A stretch of DNA of 64,000 nucleotides from Marinilabiliales bacterium (GTDB taxonomy: Bacteria; Bacteroidota; Bacteroidia; Bacteroidales; SZUA-534). Location of the stretch: contig DOTG01000026.1 in assembly GCA_003512955.1 (NCBI GenBank), positions 62,001 through 126,000 of the forward strand, read 5' to 3'. How positions within the stretch are numbered: position 1 is the first letter of the stretch; every line of letters begins with the position of its first letter. This document shows, piece after piece, positions 36,613-43,461 of the stretch. The notes under the pieces are model-generated. The model was not told where the DNA came from. It searched no databases and saw nothing but the letters and a program-made list of their open reading frames with translations. The position numbers were made by a program, and so were the translations under genes.

Positions 36613-37698
36613 ATGGCCGATAATATGATTTTTGAAAGGCTTGAAGGGGTGAAAATCCGGTTCGAGGAGGTGGCACAGCAAATAAATGATCCTTCGGTAA
36701 TGTCGGATGTTCAACGGTTTATTAAGCTGAACAAGGAATACAAGAACCTTGAACCATTGATGGAGGCTTACAAAAACTATAAGAATGTATTGAGTAATAT
36801 CAGCAGTGCCCGCGACATTTTAAATCTGGAAAAGGATGAAGAGATGCGTGAAATGGCAAAGCTGGAACTAGAAGAGTTGGAATCGCAGGTGGTCCCTATG
36901 GAAGAGGAGATTAAATTGTTGCTCCTTCCGGCAGACCCTGAAGATGAGAAAAATGCCATTTTGGAAATACGTGCTGGTACAGGTGGCGACGAAGCCAGTT
37001 TGTTTGCCGGCGACCTTTTCAGGATGTACACCAAATTCTGTGAACAAAAGGGCTGGAAAATGGAGGTAACAAACATCAGCGAAGGCACATCCGGAGGCTA
37101 TAAAGAAATTGTAACCACCGTTTCAGGAGCCGGGGTGTACGGCATCTTAAAATATGAATCCGGGGTCCACCGGGTGCAGCGCGTACCACAGACCGAAACC
37201 CAAGGCCGTGTACATACTTCAGCGGCAACAGTGGCCGTATTACCTGAGGCAGAGGATTTTGATGTTGAGTTAAAAGAAAGCGATATCCGTAAAGACACCT
37301 ACTGCTCCTCAGGGCCTGGTGGACAGTCGGTAAATACTACCTATTCTGCCGTGCGTTTGACTCACATTCCCTCGGGGATTGTAGTGACTTGTCAGGATCA
37401 AAAATCGCAAATCAAGAACCTCGACAAGGCCATGAAAGAATTGAAAACCCGTTTGTACAACTTGGAGTATCAGAAATATCTGGATAAGATTTCATCGAAA
37501 CGGAAAACCATGGTTTCTACCGGCGACCGTTCAGCAAAAATCAGAACCTACAACTGGCCACAAGGACGTGTTACCGATCATCGCATCAACCTGACCATGT
37601 ACAATTTACAGGCAATTATCAATGGCGATATTCACGAAATAATTGATAAACTCCAATTAGCTGAAAATGCCGAACGGTTGAAAGAGGCTGAAGTATAA
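36613..37698 (+). CDS. prfA: Peptide chain release factor 1
   Basis: Terminates translation at UAG and UAA. 361 residues. The GGQ peptidyl-hydrolysis motif is in SSGPGGQSVNTTYSAVR (about 228-244). The stop-codon-reading tripeptide is P-Q-T in QRVPQTETQGR, the P-x-T form typical of RF1. A good Shine-Dalgarno, AAAGGAGAAAG, precedes the ATG. It lies between purM and pyrF on the same transcript. Confidence 0.96.
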   Translation: MADNMIFERLEGVKIRFEEVAQQINDPSVMSDVQRFIKLNKEYKNLEPLMEAYKNYKNVLSNISSARDILNLEKDEEMREMAKLELEELESQVVPMEEEIKLLLLPADPEDEKNAILEIRAGTGGDEASLFAGDLFRMYTKFCEQKGWKMEVTNISEGTSGGYKEIVTTVSGAGVYGILKYESGVHRVQRVPQTETQGRVHTSAATVAVLPEAEDFDVELKESDIRKDTYCSSGPGGQSVNTTYSAVRLTHIPSGIVVTCQDQKSQIKNLDKAMKELKTRLYNLEYQKYLDKISSKRKTMVSTGDRSAKIRTYNWPQGRVTDHRINLTMYNLQAIINGDIHEIIDKLQLAENAERLKEAEV

Positions 37699-37721
37699 TT
37701 GAAAAACCATACCTAAACTTT

Positions 37722-38546
37722 ATGAATAGCCAGCAACTTTTTGGAGAGATATTAAGAAAAAGAAGTTTTTTATGCGTGGGCTTAGACACAGAAATTGAGA
37801 AAATCCCTGAACATTTAAAAAACGGGGAGGACTCCATTTTTGAATTCAACAAACAAATTGTAGATGCCACACAGGCTTTTACCATTGCCTACAAACCAAA
37901 CCTGGCGTTTTACGAAGCTTATGGATTAAAAGGGTGGCAATGTCTGGAAAAAACGGTTCAATACATCCGCAAAAACTACCCAGAACAATTCATTATTGCC
38001 GATGCCAAGCGGGGCGATATTGGCAACACCTCAAAAATGTATGCCAAAGCTTTCTTCGAAAATATGGATTTTGATGCTATTACCGTGGCTCCCTACATGG
38101 GAGAAGATTCAGTAACCCCATTTCTGGGGCACAAAGGTAAATGGGTTATTTTGTTGGGGTTAACCTCGAACAAAGGAGCTGACGATTTCCAATTCCTTGA
38201 TACCCCCCCTCTTTATCAGCAAGTGATAAAAAAATCTCAGTTTTGGGCCTCTCCCGAAGAGTTGATGTATGTTGCAGGAGCTACCCGTGCATCCATCCTG
38301 GGAGACATCCGCAAGCTGGCACCCAACCATTTTCTTTTAGTGCCTGGTGTTGGGGCTCAGGGGGGAAGCCTGGCAGAGGTAGCAAAATATGGAATGAATG
38401 CTAAATGCGGGTTGATTGTAAATTCGTCGCGAGGAATTATTTATGCAGATAAAAGTCAAGGTTTTGCAAAAGTGGCAGGCGAAAAAGCCAAAGAACTCCG
38501 TGACGAGATGGATGACCTTTTGACTGCATTTCTACCAAAAATATAA
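37722..38546 (+). CDS. pyrF: Orotidine 5'-phosphate decarboxylase, type 2
   Basis: Last step of UMP synthesis. 274 residues; the long type with the catalytic IIADAKRGDIGNTSKMYA (D-x-K-R-x-D-I) near residues 87-104, substrate Asp in FLCVGLDTEIEKIP, and the phosphate loop LLVPGVGAQGG. It ends 11 bases before a convergent gene, with no visible terminator between them. Third gene of the purM-prfA-pyrF operon. Confidence 0.95.
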   Translation: MNSQQLFGEILRKRSFLCVGLDTEIEKIPEHLKNGEDSIFEFNKQIVDATQAFTIAYKPNLAFYEAYGLKGWQCLEKTVQYIRKNYPEQFIIADAKRGDIGNTSKMYAKAFFENMDFDAITVAPYMGEDSVTPFLGHKGKWVILLGLTSNKGADDFQFLDTPPLYQQVIKKSQFWASPEELMYVAGATRASILGDIRKLAPNHFLLVPGVGAQGGSLAEVAKYGMNAKCGLIVNSSRGIIYADKSQGFAKVAGEKAKELRDEMDDLLTAFLPKI

Positions 38547-38557
38547 ATTGCCTCCCT

Positions 38558-39043
38558 TTAAAAGTTATATGCCAGCCCTATTCCTGATGTTGACAAACCT
38601 AGTTTTAATGTGGGTTCTGGGGTTTTAATACCTAAACTCCCAATAGATTGGTTGTAAATATTGATAGCATCTTCTGTCTTTTTGTGGTACGAATTAAATA
38701 TGGGTACCGATAGCCCGACAAAACCTACGCCTGCATAAATAAAGGCCCAATTGGCCTCATGGCTGGCAATCACCGATGCAAATGGATAAAGGATTAATGA
38801 AGTTCCTACAGATGCAAAAATATACCCAAAAATACAGGCTTCGCGCCCCGATTCAAATTCATCGTATGCCAATTCACATCTGTTTTCTAAAATAGCAGAA
38901 ATCTCCTTGGTACTAGTGGGCTGGTTAAGGTAAATGAAACGATACCCGTTCAATGTTTCAAAATAAGAAATGGAATCGGGAATGTTTTGAGTCTTGGCAG
39001 CAACCGCTACTATGAATAATCCGAAAAAAGCAATTAGCCTCAT
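38558..39043 (-). CDS. Hypothetical membrane protein with signal peptide
   Basis: 161 residues, family not recognised. A signal peptide (MRLIAFFGLFIVAVAAKTQ) is followed by a polar stretch, two central hydrophobic segments rich in Gly, Ala and Ser (about 70-120), and a short C-terminal tail. A near-consensus box TACTTTTA is about 45 bases upstream on the minus strand. It converges with pyrF. Confidence 0.65.
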   Translation of the reverse strand: MRLIAFFGLFIVAVAAKTQNIPDSISYFETLNGYRFIYLNQPTSTKEISAILENRCELAYDEFESGREACIFGYIFASVGTSLILYPFASVIASHEANWAFIYAGVGFVGLSVPIFNSYHKKTEDAINIYNQSIGSLGIKTPEPTLKLGLSTSGIGLAYNF

Positions 39044-39108
39044 ACAGATGTTGTGTTTACATAATTAATAGCGGATAAAAGTAAATCAAAATTTATGAAT
39101 TATCTAAT

Positions 39109-39226
39109 ATGCGTTTGCATCAATTCACCCGGTGACTCCGGGCATGAATATAATGCATAATGCTATAATCAAAAAGTTACCGGGTGAATATTTTACCCAA
39201 CTTTTTATAGTTGACTTGACACTAAC
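39109..39226. repeat. Interspersed structured repeat, copy A (about 118 bp)
   Basis: Matches 51044-51159 almost base for base, from ATGCGTTTGCATCAATTCAC to CTTGACACTAA. Two overlapping hairpins are possible: 39124-39136 with 39176-39188 (12 of 13 pairs plus a G-U), or 39163-39210 folding on itself with GGGT/ACCC, AAAAAGTT/AACTTTTT and CTAT/ATAG arms. It sits between two divergent genes. No coding potential. Confidence 0.85.
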
Positions 39227-39303
39227 CAGGGGGTGTCAGAATTTAATGCGGATTATGTGATTTATTATCTGCAATTTATACCTGTTTCTATTTTTATTAG
39301 TAG

Positions 39304-39311
39304 TAATTTTG
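39304..39311 (+). promoter_or_regulatory. -7 promoter box for the CsbD-like gene
   Basis: TAATTTTG, exact match, 69 bases before the ATG at 39380 and inside the open reading that begins at 39233. It therefore supports the shorter protein. Confidence 0.5.
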
Positions 39312-39379
39312 ACCCCATTGCAATTTTTGCAATTAGATTTTATCCCCACATAAGTCTCAAATCATCAATAAATAGTATT

Positions 39380-39568
39380 ATGAATCAAAAATTTACAATT
39401 GTTGAGTGGAATCATTTAAAATTTGCACTCAAACAAAACTTCCCCCAGCTGACCAAAGCTGATTTAGAATGGCGCGATGGGAACACAAAAGATATTTTGT
39501 GGTTGATTTCGCTGAAAGTTGGAAAATCGAGGAAAGAACTCATGGCCATTATTGAACAAGAGAATTAA
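39380..39568 (+). CDS. CsbD/YjbJ-like small stress protein
   Basis: 62 residues from the ATG at 39380. The layout W-x-x-L-K, then FPQLTKADLEW, then a Gly and a closing VGKSRKELMAIIEQ helix follows the CsbD-like fold of small general-stress proteins, although the usual GK-rich middle is degraded, so the assignment is moderate. Function in that family is unknown beyond stress induction. The gene lies just past repeat copy A, with a -7 box, and is followed by a cold-shock gene. Confidence 0.6.
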   Translation: MNQKFTIVEWNHLKFALKQNFPQLTKADLEWRDGNTKDILWLISLKVGKSRKELMAIIEQEN

Positions 39569-39625
39569 AAATGACATGATTCTCCTGTTAATATTTTGAA
39601 AAAAGACCAATGGTAAACGCAGAAA

Positions 39626-39832
39626 ATGAAAATATTGTATGATTTTACGCTGCCAAAGGGTTCCAAATTTCTAAAAATTGGTAGAAAAACAGACAAAACC
39701 AGCTTTAAGGAAAAGGCAGCTTACGCAGTGGCATGGCTTTGTTCAGATAAAAAAATCAGGAAATCATTATTCTGCTGTAAAATAATATTGATTTCTCAAT
39801 TATTAAACCTAAATTGCACCAATCATTTATAA
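39626..39832 (+). CDS. Doubtful small ORF in the cold-shock gene leader
   Basis: 68-codon open reading ending eight bases before the cold-shock gene. The peptide (start MKILYDFTLPKGSKFLKIGR) matches nothing I know and ends in a Cys/Leu/Asn-rich tail that looks untranslated. The same DNA may instead be the 5' leader of the cold-shock mRNA: it contains complementary words GCTGCC and GGCAGC that could fold. Treat as possible only. Confidence 0.25.
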   Translation: MKILYDFTLPKGSKFLKIGRKTDKTSFKEKAAYAVAWLCSDKKIRKSLFCCKIILISQLLNLNCTNHL

Positions 39833-39839
39833 TTAAATT

Positions 39840-40031
39840 ATGTACAACGGAACAGTAAAATTTTTCAATGAAACGAAAGGATTCGGATTCATTAAGGATG
39901 CAGATTCATCAAAAGAATATTTTGTGCATTCATCAGGATTGAAAGACAGCATCAGAGAAGACGATAAAGTAACCTTTGAACTTGAAGAAGGAAAAAAAGG
40001 ATTAAATGCAGTGAATGTTAGAAAAGCATAA
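39840..40031 (+). CDS. Cold-shock domain protein (CspA family)
   Basis: 63-residue OB-fold single-stranded RNA/DNA-binding protein. RNP1 is KGFGFIKD and RNP2 is YFVHSSG, preceded by the usual GTVKFFNETKG start and closed by GLNAVNVRKA. Probably an RNA chaperone induced by cold or stress. A strong terminator follows at 40062-40089. The long untranslated-looking leader upstream fits post-transcriptional control, which is inference. Confidence 0.93.
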   Translation: MYNGTVKFFNETKGFGFIKDADSSKEYFVHSSGLKDSIREDDKVTFELEEGKKGLNAVNVRKA

Positions 40032-40061
40032 GCTGAAATAAAATATCCATTGAAAATTTTG

Positions 40062-40089
40062 AGTCCTGCAAATTGCAGGACTTTTTTTT
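40062..40089 (+). terminator. Rho-independent terminator of the cold-shock gene
   Basis: AGTCCTGCA and TGCAGGACT form a 9-bp stem around AAT, followed by eight T. Confidence 0.88.
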
Positions 40090-40246
40090 ATGCAAACTTT
40101 CGGATTCGGTGGTACCCCTTGTTTTGAAATTATAGGATTATTAAATTATCGTACAGCATAGCCCTACCGCAGTTGATCTGCGTTCAATTATAAAAAAATT
40201 ATAAAAGCATCCTTTTGATTATCAATGTATCCAGCAACAAACAATA

Positions 40247-40369
40247 TTAACCCACTTTGCTGGTGCTGTTTTTTTCATTTCTTTTAGCAGCTTTTTCAGC
40301 TCTTTTTTCTTTCAAATTCTTAACCGGGGCTTTCTTGCTGCTTTTCTTAGGTTCTTTTTCTTTTGACAT
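40247..40369 (-). CDS. Small lysine-rich basic protein (40 residues)
   Basis: Starts at the ATG at 40369: MSKEKEPKKSSKKAPVKNL, followed by KEKRAEKAAKRNEKNSTSKVG. Roughly 40 percent Lys/Arg, predicted disordered or a single helix. Similar tiny basic proteins recur in Bacteroidota genomes; the function is unknown, and nucleic-acid binding is only a guess from charge. The ORF extension to 40453 adds hydrophobic residues unlike the rest and is rejected. It lies opposite the cold-shock gene. Confidence 0.55.
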   Translation of the reverse strand: MSKEKEPKKSSKKAPVKNLKEKRAEKAAKRNEKNSTSKVG

Positions 40370-40568
40370 AATATTTAGTTTTAAAATAATTAGGTGCACA
40401 AATTGGGTCGTAAAAGGATTACTAAAGGTACCCCATGTTTGGCAGAATATCACTTTTATTTACACCTAATTTATATTTTGCCTCAAAATATTAGCAACAG
40501 ACACTTGTTCAATGATTTAAAATTGAAATGAAAACCCGCAACCAATAAGAATCTGTGGAATTAGCTGG

Positions 40569-41516
40569 TTATTTTAAGGTCTCCTCATTAAAAATCCTTT
40601 CAACAGCTATCCGAAACTCACCCAATTGATGACTCTTCTTTAGGGATTTAAATACTTTTTTTTCGTTCTCGAACACTTGTGAAAAATATTCCCAATAACT
40701 GACCATTTTGTGCAGAACGTGAGCCTCTCCCGATAGTGTCTTTGAAAAGTGTTCCATTAAATATTCATGAGAATCCCTAAGTTTTTCTCGTTTCAATTCA
40801 GGACTCAATGAGCTTCCTGACTTTATTTCGGAAGCTAAAAAAGGATTCATGAGCAAACCCCGACCAATCATGAAATGGTTCGTTTGTGGCAAGGTCAGTT
40901 GAATTTCCTCAAAGGTTTTAGCATCTGTAATATCTCCATTGTAAGCAAGGTTAAAATGTGTTACGTATTGTGCCTGAACAAAGGCGTCCAGATTGGCCGT
41001 TCCTTTATAAAGCTGCTTTCCTATCCTGGGATGCAGGATTACCTCATCGAGTGGAAATGAGGAACAAGCTTTTAAAACGGCTTGTACCTCTTGGTAATGC
41101 TCATATCCTGCCCGTATTTTAATGGAAATTTTTAACGAGGTTTTAGGCCGCACCTCCTCCAGAATTCTTTGAATCTCATTAGGATAAGGAATCAACCCCG
41201 AACCTAATTTCCGCTTAGCCACCATCGGATAAGGGCAACCCAGGTTCCAATTCACATGCGTGTAACCAAAATCTTCAATAATTTTGGCAAGGCGAAGGAA
41301 ATTATCCGCCTGATTTACCAGTATCTGAGGAATAAGTGGAATGCCCTGATTTTTACTGGGATGAATATCTTTCAGGTATTTGTTTTTTATAGAGCCGTCA
41401 TTTTCAAAACGGATGTATGGCGCATAATACCTATCAATGCCACCTATATAATAGTGCAGGGCATTGCGGAACGGGGATTCGGTATAACCCTGCAATGGGG
41501 CGCAAGATAAAATCAT
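40569..41516 (-). CDS. tRNA-dihydrouridine synthase family protein
   Basis: 315-residue FMN TIM-barrel enzyme reducing uridine in tRNA. Seen: the substrate-pocket start LSCAPLQGYTESPFRNAL, the catalytic Cys in VNWNLGCPYPMVAKRKLGSG (about C94), KISIKIRAGYEH, LHPRIGKQLYKG and MIGRGLLMNPFL. The closest in style is the DusC-like branch; which uridine is modified cannot be told. The ATG abuts the stop of the SDR gene upstream (TAGATG), so the two are coupled. Confidence 0.9.
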   Translation of the reverse strand: MILSCAPLQGYTESPFRNALHYYIGGIDRYYAPYIRFENDGSIKNKYLKDIHPSKNQGIPLIPQILVNQADNFLRLAKIIEDFGYTHVNWNLGCPYPMVAKRKLGSGLIPYPNEIQRILEEVRPKTSLKISIKIRAGYEHYQEVQAVLKACSSFPLDEVILHPRIGKQLYKGTANLDAFVQAQYVTHFNLAYNGDITDAKTFEEIQLTLPQTNHFMIGRGLLMNPFLASEIKSGSSLSPELKREKLRDSHEYLMEHFSKTLSGEAHVLHKMVSYWEYFSQVFENEKKVFKSLKKSHQLGEFRIAVERIFNEETLK

Positions 41517-42323
41517 CTATCGGCGACCTTTGAAATGATCCATCGTTTTATACACTCCCAATCCTTTGCCTACAATAAAGTCGAACCAACCGAGAGGCAA
41601 TACACCCTTAACTAATGGAAGGGTATAAACAAGCCAAGGCATGCGGATAAAGGCTTTGTCCTTTTCGATACCTGCTATTATTTTTTCTGCAGCAGTTTCC
41701 GGTTTTGTTATCGGGATGATTGATTTTACCCCATCGAACATTCCTGTACTAATGTAATAAGGCGTTACCGTAGTTACCTTTACCTTCTTTTTGAGTTTTT
41801 TCATTTCCAACCTCACCGAATCGCTCCAGCCAATAATAGCCCATTTGCTGGCACAATAAACCGACATTTGAGGATTTGCAACCATTCCGGCGGCAGAGGC
41901 AATGTTTACCAAGTGCCCTTCGTTGTTTTCCATCATCTCGGGGAGAAATTCCAAAGCCACATGCATTAAAGCGTTGGTGTTGATGCCTATGGTAAAGTTG
42001 ATGTCGGCATGAGTATGTTCGTGAAAATATCTGCCTACAACCACACCCGCATTATTGATAAGAATGTGAACCCTTCCCAGCTCATTTTTAACCTTTTGAG
42101 CCGTTTCTTTTATTTGATCTGCTGACGAAACATCAACCACGTAACCATAACTTTCTGGCAGGGAAGTTTTTAATTGAGCTATGGCCTTATGCAGTCCCTG
42201 TTCGTTGATATCCCAAATAATTAATTTGCCGGCACCTTTGGCAATAGCCTGTTGAGCCATAAGAAATCCAATTCCTGATGCTCCTCCAGTTATCAATAGG
42301 GTTTTGTTATTGAAGCTGCTCAT
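41517..42323 (-). CDS. Short-chain dehydrogenase/reductase (classical SDR)
   Basis: 268 residues from the ATG at 42323; the upstream TTG at 42347 is less likely. NAD(P)-binding LLITGGASGIGFLMA, the NNAG motif in HILINNAGVVVG, catalytic Ser in VNIASAAGM and YCASK (Tyr/Lys near 160-164). The C-terminal helix region ends FIVGKGLGVYKTMDHF, as in lipid-associated or retinol-type SDRs. Substrate unknown. It overlaps no gene but is immediately followed by the Dus gene. Confidence 0.9.
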   Translation of the reverse strand: MSSFNNKTLLITGGASGIGFLMAQQAIAKGAGKLIIWDINEQGLHKAIAQLKTSLPESYGYVVDVSSADQIKETAQKVKNELGRVHILINNAGVVVGRYFHEHTHADINFTIGINTNALMHVALEFLPEMMENNEGHLVNIASAAGMVANPQMSVYCASKWAIIGWSDSVRLEMKKLKKKVKVTTVTPYYISTGMFDGVKSIIPITKPETAAEKIIAGIEKDKAFIRMPWLVYTLPLVKGVLPLGWFDFIVGKGLGVYKTMDHFKGRR

Positions 42324-42407
42324 ATCCGTTGTTTTAGTTTCATCCAAGATACCAATTTCTTTGAATAATAGTCAAAAATGTTTCATCACCAGGTTTAAGT
42401 GACAGTT

Positions 42408-43049
42408 TTAAAGCTTTCTGACAATCATTAAGCCATCACGGACGGGAAAAATTACATTCTCTACCCGCGGATCATTCTGTACCATCTGGTTGAAGTCCAT
42501 CAACCCTTGCGTGTAGGTATCGTTTTCGGGAATGGCTTCGTTTACTTTCCCGTACCAAAGTACATCATCGGCAATAATGAACCCTCCGGAGGCCACTTTA
42601 TCAAACACCAAGTGATAATAATCGGGATATTGTCTTTTATCGGCATCAATAAAAACCAAATCGAAAGTTTCCTTTAAGTTGGGTACAATAGCACATACAT
42701 CTCCTACCCTAAAATCAATTTGTTTTTTATATGGGCTCCGGTTGAAGAACGATTGGGCAAAATCCTCCAATTCGTCATTAATGTCAACGGTGATGAGCTT
42801 TCCTTCGGGTGCCAACCCTTTAGCCAGGCATAATGCCGAATACCCGGTAAAAGTACCAAGTTCCAAAATATTTTTTGGACGCACCATACAGCTTATCATC
42901 TCAAGGATTTTCCCTTGGATGGGACCCGAAATCATTTGAGCTCTTAATACCTTAAGGTACGTTTGCCGCTCCAATTCCATCAGCAGTGGATCAGGAGCCG
43001 AAGAATGTTCTAAAATATATTGAGTTACTGAATCGGTAAAACGTTGCAT
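42408..43049 (-). CDS. SAM-dependent O-methyltransferase (catechol-type, class I)
   Basis: 213 residues. Motif I is LELGTFTGYSALCLAKGL (about 64-81). The metal/substrate Asp lies in LVFIDADKRQYPDYYHL and IIADDVLWYGKV, all typical of the cation-dependent O-methyltransferase 3 family. The product could be a methylated catechol or other hydroxylated small molecule; no pathway partner is adjacent. It lies 84 bases upstream of the SDR gene on the same strand, so a three-gene unit with SDR and Dus is possible. Confidence 0.9.
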   Translation of the reverse strand: MQRFTDSVTQYILEHSSAPDPLLMELERQTYLKVLRAQMISGPIQGKILEMISCMVRPKNILELGTFTGYSALCLAKGLAPEGKLITVDINDELEDFAQSFFNRSPYKKQIDFRVGDVCAIVPNLKETFDLVFIDADKRQYPDYYHLVFDKVASGGFIIADDVLWYGKVNEAIPENDTYTQGLMDFNQMVQNDPRVENVIFPVRDGLMIVRKL

Positions 43050-43201
43050 AACAAAGCTATAAACTTATGAGGCCGCTAAATTACAAAGATTTCGCCAAAT
43101 GAAATGTCCCACTTGTTGCTTTTACCAAGAGGATGCATTATGCTGTCGCACTTTTAGGCGAAAAATTTTAGGATTTTTATTGCAGAAATAAAATTTGCGC
43201 T

Positions 43202-43209
43202 TATATTTG
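43202..43209 (+). promoter_or_regulatory. -7 promoter box for tRNA-Gly/tRNA-Leu
   Basis: TATATTTG, exact match, 11 bases before the mature 5' end of tRNA-Gly. Confidence 0.6.
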
Positions 43210-43220
43210 CATCCGCAATT

Positions 43221-43293
<73 letters not shown>

Positions 43294-43321
43294 CTTTTTT
43301 ATTTACGGTCTTTCATAGGTT

Positions 43322-43407
43322 GCCCAGATGGCGGAATAGGTAGACGCGCAGGACTTAAAATCCTGTGTCCAGAAATGGACGTGCCGGTTCGATCCCGGCT
43401 CCGGGTA
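43322..43407 (+). tRNA. tRNA-Leu (anticodon UAA)
   Basis: 86-nt type II tRNA with a long variable arm (TGTCCAGAAATGGACG) and anticodon loop CTTAAAA. The T arm is GCCGGTTCGATCCCGGC and the discriminator A. The acceptor has G1-U72 and an unusual A5-C68 mismatch (5' GCCCAGA, 3' TCCGGGT). CCA not encoded. It lies 28 bases after tRNA-Gly, probably on one transcript. Confidence 0.95.
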
Positions 43408-43410
43408 CAA

Positions 43411-43452
43411 AAAACCTCTTGATAAATCCAGTTTATCAAGAGGTTTTTTATT
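43411..43452. terminator. Strong bidirectional terminator between tRNA-Leu and the KAS III-SDR gene
   Basis: A perfect 16-bp stem (43411-43426 with 43432-43447, loop TCCAG) is flanked by T-rich sequence on the plus side and A-rich on the other, so it ends both the tRNA transcript and the convergent gene. Confidence 0.9.
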
Positions 43453-43461
43453 TTTAAAATA

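Noticed and set aside
39626..40369. Toxin-antitoxin pair formed by the two small ORFs
   Set aside because: They lie on opposite strands on either side of a cold-shock gene and neither resembles a known toxin or antitoxin.
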